Shown here: positions 55,091 through 63,688 of the stretch, piece after piece
How positions within the stretch are numbered: position 1 is the first letter of the stretch
How the letters are laid out: the number at the start of each line of letters is the position of its first letter
Translations under genes and position numbers: made by a program
Notes under the pieces: model-generated
Databases searched by the model: none
What the model saw: the letters and a program-made list of their open reading frames with translations, nothing else
Told to the model about the DNA's origin: nothing
DNA from: Bradyrhizobium sp. 200
GTDB taxonomy: Bacteria; Pseudomonadota; Alphaproteobacteria; Rhizobiales; Xanthobacteraceae
Length of the DNA: 64,000 nt
Reading direction: 5' to 3'
NCBI RefSeq assembly: GCF_023100945.1
Contig: NZ_CP064689.1
Location: 8,042,001-8,106,000 of the forward strand

Positions 55091-55569
55091 TGTTCTATTT
55101 CCTTCTCAAGATGGTGCATGTCATCGGAGCCGCCGTACTCTTCGGCACGGGAGCCGGCATCGCGTTTTTCATGCTGGTGGCGCATCTGCGCGGCGATCCG
55201 CGCGAGATAGCAGGCGTTGCGCGGACGGTGGTGCTGGCCGACTTCCTGTTTACGGCGAGCGCCGTGATCCTTCAGCCGATCACCGGCACCTGGCTCGCTT
55301 GGTCGAACGGGTATTCTCTGCGCGAAGGATGGATCGCAGCGTCGATCGCACTCTATGTGGTGACTGGCGCCTTTTGGCTGCCGGTGATGTGGATGCAGAT
55401 GCTGATGCGCGATCTTGCTGTCCACGCGGTCAAGACGGACGCCAAGCTGCCGGCCGAGTATTACCGTCTCTTTCGATGGTGGTTCGCCTTCGGATTTCCG
55501 GCGTTCGCGGCGGTGCTGGTTATCTTCTGGCTGATGATCGCCCGCCCACCTATTCCATACTGGGATTAG
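55087..55569 (+). CDS. DUF2269 family membrane protein
   Basis: It starts at ATG 55087 overlapping the previous stop (ATGA). The 160 aa contain four membrane helices with the DUF2269 pattern: KMVHVIGAAVLFGTGAGIAF, ITGTWLAWSNG, GAFWLPVMWMQM, and a final helix with RPPIPYW. It is integral to the inner membrane, of unknown function, and always encoded with DoxX-type partners in my experience. Confidence 0.88.
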   Translation: MMFYFLLKMVHVIGAAVLFGTGAGIAFFMLVAHLRGDPREIAGVARTVVLADFLFTASAVILQPITGTWLAWSNGYSLREGWIAASIALYVVTGAFWLPVMWMQMLMRDLAVHAVKTDAKLPAEYYRLFRWWFAFGFPAFAAVLVIFWLMIARPPIPYWD

Positions 55570-55651
55570 CATGACGTAAATCGGTGCAAAACAAAACCGG
55601 CGATCCATAATAAGAGCATTGATCTCAAAAATATCGCCGCCAGCAGCGATA

Positions 55652-55918
55652 TTACAAGGTGTCGGGAGTACGGAGGGGAGATGACTTGTCCTCGTTTCGC
55701 AACTCCTGCTCCGCCAATTGCCAGAACTCATCCTCCCTGCCCTCAGGTCTGCCGCTGCGTTCCCAGATCTCATAAGCGCGGTTCTCGATCTCCTTTTTAG
55801 TCGGTTGGGTAACCCACGTTGCCTCCTTCAACTGCGCACCGGGATCTTGAACGTCAGCTAATCGCGACCTACGCGAGCCGTCTAAGTCATTAGCCCCTCC
55901 ATTCCCAACGCTAGCCAA
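55652..55918 (-). CDS. DUF2934 domain protein
   Basis: The C-terminal half contains the DUF2934 signature (ENRAYEIWERSGRPEGREDEFWQLAEQEL). The start is unclear: TTG 55918 is the longest, and there is no in-frame ATG. A TTG near 55828 would fit a promoter at 55928-55952. Such small proteins are part of stress regulons in Rhizobiales; the role is unknown. The gene is divergent from the manganese catalase gene. Confidence 0.78.
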   Translation of the reverse strand: MASVGNGGANDLDGSRRSRLADVQDPGAQLKEATWVTQPTKKEIENRAYEIWERSGRPEGREDEFWQLAEQELRNEDKSSPLRTPDTL

Positions 55919-55927
55919 GATTGGGAA

Positions 55928-55952
55928 AACAGCGAGCGGCGACCAATGTTCC
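55928..55952 (-). promoter_or_regulatory. Possible EcfG-like promoter for the DUF2934 gene
   Basis: On the minus strand GGAAC (55952-55948), a 16-bp spacer and TGTT (55931-55928) approximate the EcfG consensus. It lies just upstream of the longest ORF start, so it is only useful if translation begins further inside. A tentative match. Confidence 0.35.
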
Positions 55953-56029
55953 TATCGAAGCCCCGGGGGTGCGCCGCTTGTTCACTCTCACCCACTCGCG
56001 AGAACGCCCCCCGGGCCCTTCGCCCAATA

Positions 56030-56054
56030 GGAACAAACGACACAGGATACCGTT
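56030..56054 (+). promoter_or_regulatory. EcfG-type general stress promoter before the Mn catalase gene
   Basis: GGAAC (56030-56034), 16-bp spacer, CGTT (56051-56054), 34 bp upstream of ATG 56089. This is a good match to the alphaproteobacterial general stress consensus and suits a catalase gene. Confidence 0.65.
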
Positions 56055-56088
56055 CGGGATGATATCCCTCTCGCTCCCGAGGCTCACC

Positions 56089-57357
56089 ATGTACCATCAT
56101 GTCAAGAAGCTGATGTTCACCGTCCGCGTCGATGAACCGGACCCTCGTTTTGGCAACATGCTTCTGGAACAGTTCGGCGGCGCCAACGGCGAACTCGCGG
56201 CCGCGATGCAATACTCGATTCAAGGGCTGAACTGCGAGGATCCGGATCGCAAGGACCTGCTGATGGATATCGGCACCGAAGAACTGAGCCATCTCGAAAT
56301 CGTGGGCACCCTCGCCCGCATGCACCTCCAGCCGACAAAGTTCGATCGTCAGGCGGCCGAAGCTGATCCCCTGGTTGCAATAGCAGGCGGCGGCGGCGTC
56401 AACCTCTTCAATTCCCAAGGCAACGCCTGGACTGCCGATTACCTGAAAATCACCGGCGAACTCGACGTCGACCTGCGCAGCAATATCGCCGCCGAAGCAC
56501 GCGCGAAGATCGTCTATGAGCGGCTGATCAATTTCTGCGACGACGCCGGCACCAAGGACGCGCTTCAGTTCTTGATGACCCGGGAAATCACCCACATGAA
56601 GGCCTTCGCGCTGGCGCTCGAGAGCATGGGCAAGCCGGCCTTCAGCATCGGTCGCATCGCCCCGACGCCGGGGCTGGTCGACCAGTTCTTCAACGACTCC
56701 ACCGGAACGGGGGAGCATGGCGAGATCGACACCCGCGGGCCATGGAACGAGGGCAACGGCTGGGTTTTTACAGAATCGCCGGCCATTCAGGCCGAACCCG
56801 GTGCCTCTACAGCAATCGTTACGGAAAGTTCGCCGCCGGCCGAGCAAGCCGGCTTGAGCGACCTGTTGATCGATGAGCTTCGTGACATCCTTCACGCGGA
56901 GAAGCAACTGACGAAAGCGCTTCCCAAGATGGCGGAAGCCGCGCGCTTCGATCAGCTGCGCGAGCTGTTCGAGCAGCATCTCGTCGAGACCGAGAATCAG
57001 GTGGAGCGAATCAACGAGTGCTTCGAATTGCTCGGCAAGACCGCCCGTGCAAAACCTTGCAAGGGCATGATGGGGCTGGTCGAGGAAGGCCAGGAGGTCA
57101 TGGCCGAAGGCGAGGAAAAGGAAGATGCGGCCGCGGACCTGGCGCTGATCGGAGCGGCGCAGCGTGTGGAACACTATGAGATCTCGGCTTACACGACGGC
57201 GAAGAACCTCGCGCAGCAATTACGTCATAGCGCGGTCGTCGCACTGTTGTCGAAGTCGCTGGCGGAAGAAGAGAATTCGGATCAGTTGCTCAACCAAGTC
57301 GCTCGGTCGCTGATGTCCGTGGCAAGAATGCCTGCCGCGATTGAACAGGTCGAGTAA
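56089..57357 (+). CDS. Manganese catalase fused to a DUF892 (YciE/YciF) ferritin-like domain
   Basis: ATG 56089 (MYHHVKKLMFTVRVDEPDP) is the standard Mn-catalase start. Residues 1-235 hold the dimanganese ligands: Glu in GANGELAAAMQY, Glu/His in GTEELSHLEIVG, Glu in AEARAKIVYERL, His in REITHMKAF. After a short Ala/Glu linker (about residues 237-255) a DUF892 domain follows (LIDELRDILHAEKQL, FEQHLVETENQVERI, HYEISAYTTAKNLA). Total 422 aa. It decomposes hydrogen peroxide; the second domain may bind iron or damaged molecules. Confidence 0.9.
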   Translation: MYHHVKKLMFTVRVDEPDPRFGNMLLEQFGGANGELAAAMQYSIQGLNCEDPDRKDLLMDIGTEELSHLEIVGTLARMHLQPTKFDRQAAEADPLVAIAGGGGVNLFNSQGNAWTADYLKITGELDVDLRSNIAAEARAKIVYERLINFCDDAGTKDALQFLMTREITHMKAFALALESMGKPAFSIGRIAPTPGLVDQFFNDSTGTGEHGEIDTRGPWNEGNGWVFTESPAIQAEPGASTAIVTESSPPAEQAGLSDLLIDELRDILHAEKQLTKALPKMAEAARFDQLRELFEQHLVETENQVERINECFELLGKTARAKPCKGMMGLVEEGQEVMAEGEEKEDAAADLALIGAAQRVEHYEISAYTTAKNLAQQLRHSAVVALLSKSLAEEENSDQLLNQVARSLMSVARMPAAIEQVE

Positions 57358-57866
57358 CACTGGTTCTGTTGTATGGCTTTGTGCTACTGGATCCTCCTTC
57401 TGGTTTGTCGTCGACCCCGGATCGCCCCTTCGACTAGGCTCACTACAGGCGGGGGTAGCCTTCTCCGCTTACTAAGCGCGCGCGGTTTCGGCGGCTGGTC
57501 CAGGAGTTGCGTCTCAGTTTCGGTCCAAAGCGACATTGGCGCACGACCGGGCCAAGTCTGTTTGGCCTCCGGAAAGCGGACATATCAAAACCGCCCATTA
57601 CGCGACAAGCGTTGGCACAAAAAACGCCTTCGACAATTTGGACATACGGCGTGGCCGCTCAGCTTGAGCTGTCTTGAGATTTGATCTCTCGGTGCAAACT
57701 TCGTGCATACGGAGAAAAATCAAACTTCCTCCGATCCATCGTTGGGACCGCTCGCGGCGGATCGGCCTAATTTGATCACCTCATCGCGCAACTCCGCCGA
57801 GTTTACGCTGCCACTTTCCTTCTGCCGCTTCCACGAGCGATATTGCTAGCCAGATCCTCAACAGCA
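57358..57866. other. Intergenic region
   Basis: About 510 bp lie between the catalase gene and the recombinase remnant. No gene, RNA or strong repeat was found apart from the terminator at its right end. Confidence 0.4.
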
Positions 57867-57901
57867 AAAGCCCTTGAAAACATCACGTTTTCAAGGGCTT
57901 T
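57867..57901. terminator. Strong bidirectional hairpin (15-bp stem)
   Basis: AAAGCCCTTGAAAAC and GTTTTCAAGGGCTTT pair perfectly across a 5-nt loop (57882-57886). A/T tails at the ends allow rho-independent termination in both directions. The right half overlaps the last codons of the recombinase frame. Confidence 0.8.
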
Positions 57902-59531
57902 GTCTGGTTGCGGGGACACGCAAGCGTGTTTGTTATAACTTCTGTTTTAGGGGACCTCCGACGGCCGGCGGCAAGGTCGAGAATGGCCATGAGCTCGCCG
58001 CGTAGGGTGGCGTGGCTCTCGCCCCGCTTCTCACTAGGGGTTATCACCACCTCGCCGATCAGCGAGCGAATGTCCTCCCGGGCCTCCCCGTTGGACTCCG
58101 GCTCGGCCAGTGTTTCGGCGAGGCGGATCACCTTGGCGCGATAGTGCTCAGCGATATTCGGATGCACATCCGGCACATCGACCGGAGCCTCGGAGAGCCG
58201 TGCCTCGATCTCGGCCTTCTGCTGCTCCAGTTCGCTCATCCTTGTCTTCATGGCCGGCTGATACATTCCATCCTCGATGGCGTCGAGAATCCCCTTGATG
58301 CCCTTATCAATCTTCCCAAGAGCACGGCGGCTCGTTTCCGCTTGCGCGCGCCGCTCATGGTTCTGGCGGTTGGTCTCCTCCGCATAGGCACGCACCGCGG
58401 CGCTACAGCCTCGGGAGATACCAACTTGTCGGTGAGGCCAGCCAGCACGCGCCGCTCGATGTCGTCACGGCGAATCGTCCGGCCATTGTCGCAGGTTCCC
58501 TTGCGGAAGTGACCCAGACAGCCGTAGCGATCGTTGACGACGATGCCGTATCTGGTTCCGCAACAGCCGCAAGTGAGCAAGCCCGACAGAAGGAAGGCAG
58601 GACGACGTAGGCGGTTCAGCCGTTCCGCGCGCGCGGCACGGACGCCCTTGATCGTTGACTCGAATTGCTTCGCAAGCTCGGCCTGACGCAGCTTCACCCG
58701 CTGCCACAACTCGTCATCGACGATGCGCAGCTCGGGCACTTCGGTCCTGATCCATTTAGCTTCAGGGTTCGGACGCGATACTCGCTTGCCCGTGTTCGGG
58801 TCCTTGATGAAGCGCTGCCGGTTCCAGACCAGCACGCCAGCATAAAGCTCGTTGTTGACGACGCCGTTGCCCCGGATCGTCGTATCGCCCCAGGTGTGGC
58901 CGAACGGGCCGGAAATGCCGTCCCGGTTCAGATCGGTCGCGATGGCGCGCGGCGATTTCCCCACCGCGAATTCCCCGAAGATGCGGCGGACGATCGCGGC
59001 CTCGGCTTCATTGATTGTGCGTTCGCCTCGAATCGGCTCGCCCTCGCTATCGGTACGTTTCACCACGTCGTACCCATAGCAGAGCCCGCCGCCGGCCTTA
59101 CCCTTCTCCACCCGTCCGCGCAAACCTCGATGAGTCTTGGCGGCAAGGTCTTTCAGGAACAGAGCGTTCATCGTGCCTTTGAGACCGACATGAAGTTCTG
59201 AGATTTCCCCCTCGGCCAGGGTGACGATTTGCACGCCGGCGAAACGGAGATGCTTGAACAGCGTCGCCACGTCGGCCTGATCGCGCGAGACGCGGTCCAA
59301 TGCTTCGGCCAGCACAATGTCGAACTTGCCGCGCTGGGCATCCTGCAATAGCGATTGGACCCCCGGCCGGAGAATGACACTGGCGCCGGAGATAGCGGCG
59401 TCATGATAGGTATCGATAACTTGCCACCGCTCCCTGCCCGCATGCTCACGGCAGATGCGGAACTGGTCCTCGATTGACACCACGCTCTGATTGTCGGTCG
59501 AGTAGCGGGCGTAAAGTGCAACCTTGGGCAT
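57883..59531 (-). pseudogene. Large serine recombinase, frameshifted
   Basis: ATG 59531 (MPKVALYARYST) opens the resolvase domain with nucleophile Ser (YARYSTDNQS) and EALDRVSRDQAD. A recombinase domain (YGYDVVKRTDSEGEPI, RNGVVNNELYAGVLVWNRQ-type) and a zinc ribbon (LLTCGCCGTRYG) follow. Near 58405 the frame breaks: SPEAVAPRC runs on out of frame, while the next frame continues AVRAYAEETNRQNHE to a stop at 57883. A single indel separates the two halves; combined length about 550 aa. The natural C-terminus is otherwise intact. Confidence 0.8.
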
Positions 59532-59741
59532 GGCGTCGTCTCCAGATCGGACCCACATCGATTCAACAATTTATGCCGATATCAAGGCGCGTCGGTTCAT
59601 CGGGCGCCCCGACGCACTCCGCTCCTGTCGACGCTATTCCGGGAATTGCGCCGTCACTGGTGAAATTGAGCCATACAGGATGAAAATGTCGCTGCTTCAG
59701 AACGACCAGGCCCAGTGTTGGGGAAGCCGTTTCTGACGACG

Positions 59742-59918
59742 CTATCGTTGCCGCGGTTCGTTGTCATTGGCGGCGGCCGGAGGCTTGGCCTGCTCGCGGG
59801 CAAGCTGTCGGCCGATCGCTTCTGCAATCCGCAGAATGCGCGGGTCGAGCGGTTCGCCTGTGCGCGAGCCGTTGTCGTTGGCCGGATGAACGCCCATCCG
59901 TTCCTCTTCCGCCGCCAT
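59742..59918 (-). CDS. Small hypothetical protein (58 aa) of the mobile region
   Basis: ATG 59918 has GAGGG upstream. The product contains two P-A-N-D-N-like motifs (HPANDN and AANDNE), an internal helix (PRILRIAEAIGRQLAREQA) and a polar tail. Similar short proteins are found next to recombinases in rhizobial symbiosis islands; the function is unknown. Confidence 0.6.
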   Translation of the reverse strand: MAAEEERMGVHPANDNGSRTGEPLDPRILRIAEAIGRQLAREQAKPPAAANDNEPRQR

Positions 59919-60271
59919 TCCAATATTCCCTCGTCGGGAGCCATCGGACAAAAAGCAACGAAGAGACGCAAAGCGGAAGTTGGAAAATTGCACTATCGCA
60001 TTATGGCGTAGAAATGCTTGCAAACGGCGGCCTATCGCCCCTCGTACAACAACGCCCCCAAAAGGAGCGACCAGGTTGCAACGAATTCGCCTCCGGAAGG
60101 GAAGCGCTCCGCTTCCCAATGAGCCTTGCTCGCATGGCAAGCCCTTGCCGGGGCGGCGACAGCCGGTCAAGGCCGCAAGCCGCGAAGCGGGGGCGCGGAA
60201 CGCGCCAGCCTTGACGGGATGGCGCCGGTCTGGCCTGCTTGCCTCCAAGCAGACAAGGCTTTCCTTTCGGT
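59919..60271. other. Intergenic, degraded mobile DNA
   Basis: About 350 bp of Ala/Arg/Pro-rich open frames on both strands separate the small protein from the relaxase remnant. No oriT or complete gene could be identified. Confidence 0.4.
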
Positions 60272-61010
60272 TTACAGCCCGAGCCCCAGCTTGCGAGCGA
60301 ACGACCAGTCGACTCCTCCATCTGGCATGGCGATGCCGAAGATGTGGCGGCCGATATGCTGTTCGAGCGCGGGCCGCCACGGGACGAGGCTGAATCCGAG
60401 GCCATCGTCGATCATCGCGAACCGGCCGCTGGATAACTGGGTTGAGCCGACAAGCTGGCCAGTGACGTGGCTGCCGGCGACGACAGGCTGCCATTGCAAT
60501 CCGCGTTCGGCAGCGAGCCCTTGCCGGCCCGTTCAATATCGATGGCATCAAGCCGTTGGATCAGATCCCTCGGCGCACGGAGTTGGCCCTCACCGAGAAC
60601 CTTGACGTGACCCATGTTCACGAGCGCCTGTTTGCGCTTCTCCTGTGCCGCCTTCACCTCCTGACCGAACCCTTCGCCGGCGAGCGCGATGCGCTGGCGG
60701 GAGAGCAGCTCGCGGTGAGCCAGGTCGCCCCGTCATGGCCGATCTGCTGGTCAAGGCCGGTGGGAGACAGGACGCTAACCCGGATGTTCGCACGGTCCCG
60801 CGCAAGATCGTAGGCTTGACCGCGCTCGGCGAGATCGGCGGGGACGCGCCAGTGGTCCGCGTCGATCCGCTCGGCATGGCCGGCCCGGCGCAGCGCCTCC
60901 AGCCGGCGGACATGGGAGCGGACGAAGGCCTCGGGATCGCCGCCGATACGGTCGATGGCAGTTCGCGCCCGCTCCAGATGCTGGGACGGACGATAGACGT
61001 GTGCCTACCG
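60272..61010 (-). pseudogene. Relaxase (DUF3363-type) remnant
   Basis: On the minus strand, pieces in three frames join to the C-terminal part of a VirD2-like relaxase: HLERARTAIDRIGGDPEAFV, then RVPADLAERGQAYDLARD, then GLDQQIGHDGATWLT; a frame change at about 60710; then GEGFGQEVKAAQEKRKQALV; another change at about 60525; then GRFAMIDDGLGFSLVPWRPAL and the stop at 60272. The N-terminal catalytic part is missing because an IS sits at 61015. It documents a lost mobilisable or conjugative element. Confidence 0.7.
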
Positions 61011-61014
61011 TAAA

Positions 61015-62031
61015 TCACATCCGGCCATATTGATGGTGCAGTCCGCCCAGGATCGGGCGGCAGACCATATTCCCGGCCCACTCAACGCCGCGAGGGACCG
61101 GGGCATCCTTGTTCAATGACAGGTGAGTGCGCGTGGCGTTGTAGTAAATCATGTACGACAGCAGAACGTGGCGCAGATGGCGTTCGCCAAATATCACGAT
61201 GTGATCAATGCATTCCCTGCGGATTGAACCGATTAGCCGTTCGGCATATGCATTTTGCCAAGGTGAGCGGAAAGAGGTCGGGCGGTCTCGAATGCCGATC
61301 GACCGAACCCGGCGGACAAAGATCTCGCCATAAGCTCGATCGCGGTCCCTGATTAGGTAACGAGGGATTTGCTCCCAGCCACAGGCTTCAGTGAGCTGAT
61401 TGGCGATCCATTCGGCCGTCGGGTGCGCCGTCACCCCAAACCACAGGATCTGCCGCCGGCCTTGGCCCATGATCAGCAAACCATAGAGCAGCCGGAACGA
61501 GATTGTCGGCACGACGAAGAGGTCCAATGCGACAATGCCATCCGCATGGTTGCGAAGGAACGTCTTCCATCCCTGCGAGGGAGGGCCCTTCCTCCGCGCC
61601 ATATACTTGGTGGCGCTGGTCTGGCCGATCTCGATGCCGAGCTTGAGAAGCTCTCCATGGATTCTCGGCGCTCCCCACAACGGGTTGGCGATGCTCATCT
61701 CGCGGATCAGCCGGCGAATTTCCAACGACACCGTTGGTCGGCCGCAGCGGTGCCGCGATTTCCAGCGCCAATACGATCCGAAACAGGCACGGTGCCAACG
61801 GATGACGGTGTCCGGCTTCACAATCGTCAGCGCCTTGACGGTATTTGGCACCAAACGATACAGCCCAACAAAGATCAGGCGATCCATGGCACTGAAGGCC
61901 ACTCTCTTCGGCACATGCCGTCGCTGGATGTTAAGTTGATGACGAAGGATCAGGATCTCAGCTTCCAACGAGACCCGCGACCGGAACACTAAGACCAGCA
62001 CCGACCAGACCAGGCTGTAAGCTTCTCTCAT
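61015..62031 (-). CDS. IS transposase with integrase core (rve, DDE)
   Basis: The 338-residue protein has an N-terminal helix-turn-helix region (SLEAEILILRHQLNIQRRHVP) and an integrase core: Asp in IVALDLFVVP, a second Asp in LIRDRDRAYGE, Glu in YAERLIGSIRRE. It belongs to the DDE-type group common in Bradyrhizobium (IS3/IS481-like). Terminal inverted repeats were not located. It interrupts or abuts the relaxase gene. Confidence 0.82.
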   Translation of the reverse strand: MREAYSLVWSVLVLVFRSRVSLEAEILILRHQLNIQRRHVPKRVAFSAMDRLIFVGLYRLVPNTVKALTIVKPDTVIRWHRACFGSYWRWKSRHRCGRPTVSLEIRRLIREMSIANPLWGAPRIHGELLKLGIEIGQTSATKYMARRKGPPSQGWKTFLRNHADGIVALDLFVVPTISFRLLYGLLIMGQGRRQILWFGVTAHPTAEWIANQLTEACGWEQIPRYLIRDRDRAYGEIFVRRVRSIGIRDRPTSFRSPWQNAYAERLIGSIRRECIDHIVIFGERHLRHVLLSYMIYYNATRTHLSLNKDAPVPRGVEWAGNMVCRPILGGLHHQYGRM

Positions 62032-62501
62032 GAGACAGAAGCATTGCGCGATTCGGCCTCATGTACCAGCCGGATTAGGTTTCCGACACGGACACCGGAC
62101 ATCGCGGCGCGAGCGTGACCGCTGAATCCAAACCATTTTCATCTGACATCCCGTAGGCTTTGGCGCGCTTCCGGCGCGGGCAGATGTCGCTTCCGGCTTG
62201 CGCGATAAAGCGCTCGGATCACGCCGATCCGGCGAAGGCCTCGTTATCCCGTATTGGGGTAGTCCGTTTGGGCTATTGAATAGGCCGCGAAGCCACCCTA
62301 ACCTCTTGCCGAGCGACGGTTAAATACGGGAGCAATTACTGGCTACACGCCCCGTCTTTCCATTGCCAGCGGTTGCTTTCGAAAGTCGCGGTCATCGGCG
62401 CGGCCACTACGCCCGCACAGCAAAAGAAGCTGTCCGCTTCGGCACCTCCGCAACTCGCTCTGGCCCGCCTTGATCGGGCGGCTCGATCAGTTCTTTGGGA
62501 T
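62032..62501. other. Intergenic region downstream of the IS
   Basis: About 470 bp, probably containing the IS end and the promoter of the H-NS-like gene. An open frame runs into the H-NS-like gene from 62373 but its first 43 codons are not conserved in character. Confidence 0.4.
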
Positions 62502-62867
62502 ATGAAGATGAACTCCGACGATCTCGAATTGATGTCCATTGACGAGCTTTGGGCTCTTCACATGGAAATCGACGCCGTTCTGACGCGCAAGATATCTGCG
62601 GAAAAAAGGCATCTTGATCAGCGACTGCGGCAACTCGGGTCAGGTGCAATTGAATTCAACGTTCGGCGAGAACGGCGTCCCTATCCGCGAGTCCTCCCCA
62701 AATACCAAAACCCCGACGAACCCTCAGAGACTTGGGCAGGCCGTGGTAAGCGGCCGCGGTGGCTGTCTGCAAAGCTCTTATCCGGGAAGAAGCTCGACGA
62801 TTTCCGGATTCAATCGTCATCTGATCGGAAGCAGCGCTCGGCAAAGCAGCGCTCGGCAAGGCGGTAA
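62502..62867 (+). CDS. H-NS family nucleoid-associated protein
   Basis: ATG 62502 (MKMNSDDLELMSIDELWALH) starts the standard N-terminal oligomerisation helix; ATG 62508 is also possible. The C-terminal part contains the H-NS-like DNA-binding core of rhizobial proteins: RPYPRVLPKYQNPDEPSETW followed by AGRGKRPRWL (compare the T-W-x-G-R-G-x-x-P-x-W motif). 121 aa. It silences AT-rich foreign DNA, plausibly including this mobile region. Confidence 0.9.
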   Translation: MKMNSDDLELMSIDELWALHMEIDAVLTRKISAEKRHLDQRLRQLGSGAIEFNVRRERRPYPRVLPKYQNPDEPSETWAGRGKRPRWLSAKLLSGKKLDDFRIQSSSDRKQRSAKQRSARR

Positions 62868-63295
62868 CGTAAACAAAGGGACTGCCGACGAGGCGGTCTT
62901 TCTTCTAGGGGCTCTACGTCGGCGATACGTGCTGATGGCGGACGTTCGCCAACGCCTTTGAGTTTATTGGTTCACGTGGCAGGTCGACTTTCGCTGCGGC
63001 TTTGACGCAGGTTTCTTCGCCGTCGTTTTCCTTGGCGGCTTTCTTGCCTTGGATCAGCACCATGGCGCGTGGCTTTCGTTTCGATGGAGGCCATCCCGTC
63101 CCGGAATGGTCGCCGAGTGCAAGCGTGGAACGACAAGCACGGGAACGACAGGCCTTATCGTGGTCCTTCAGAGCTAGAGGCACAACCATCCTTTGTGGCA
63201 CCCCTTTTGGGATGCACGGCTTCCGGAGCGAGATTGGGAACATCACCTTGGGCCAAGTCACGGAACCCATCCAATGTTGACTCTTGGGTGGCCCA
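62868..63295. other. Intergenic region
   Basis: About 430 bp without a convincing gene. Frames are open on both strands (for example 62914-63384, minus) but show no RBS or family motif. Confidence 0.4.
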
Positions 63296-63528
63296 ATGAA
63301 GTCCAATCCTTCTATTGGCGTTCGCGTTCGAATGAGCGTGCTCGGTGCGTCGCGCTGCGCGCGCCTCGCCAAGAAGTCGGGCACAATTGTCGGAGGGCGC
63401 GTCTACGTTAAGAGCGTCAGCGTCTGTTCGATGGAAACAGATCACCGACCACGATTCATCGTGAATACGTTGAAGTGATGCTACCGGGCCTAGACACAAC
63501 GCGAGACAGCCCGGTAAAGCGGCACTGA
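63296..63528 (+). pseudogene. Small rhizobial protein, frameshifted
   Basis: From ATG 63296 the frame reads MKSNPSIGVRVRMSVLGASR and KKSGTIVGGRVYVKS, matching a family of about 65-aa rhizobial proteins. At about 63424 it leaves the family pattern (VCSMETDHRP). The next frame gives LFDGNRSPTTIHREYVEV, the expected C-terminus, and then runs to a stop at 63526-63528. One missing base (CC to C) would explain it. In the first frame the product stops at 63478. Confidence 0.6.
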
Positions 63529-63688
63529 AACCGCGAATTCCGCTGCGGCATGCTCACCCTCCACGACAGGCGTAGCGCGTATCAATCGAGACGGATGTAG
63601 CCGCCGCACGGCAACGGCAGCTTTGCTGTTCGATCGTTGCTCACGACGGCGAATCCGGGGAATTCGATTCCCGGGCTGAGGCCTGCGA

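Noticed and set aside
55882..57219. A 445-codon minus-strand frame
   Set aside because: It lies opposite the Mn catalase fusion, in which all ligands are visible.
62914..63384. A minus-strand frame of 156 codons
   Set aside because: It is antisense to the broken small gene at 63296 and shows no coding character.
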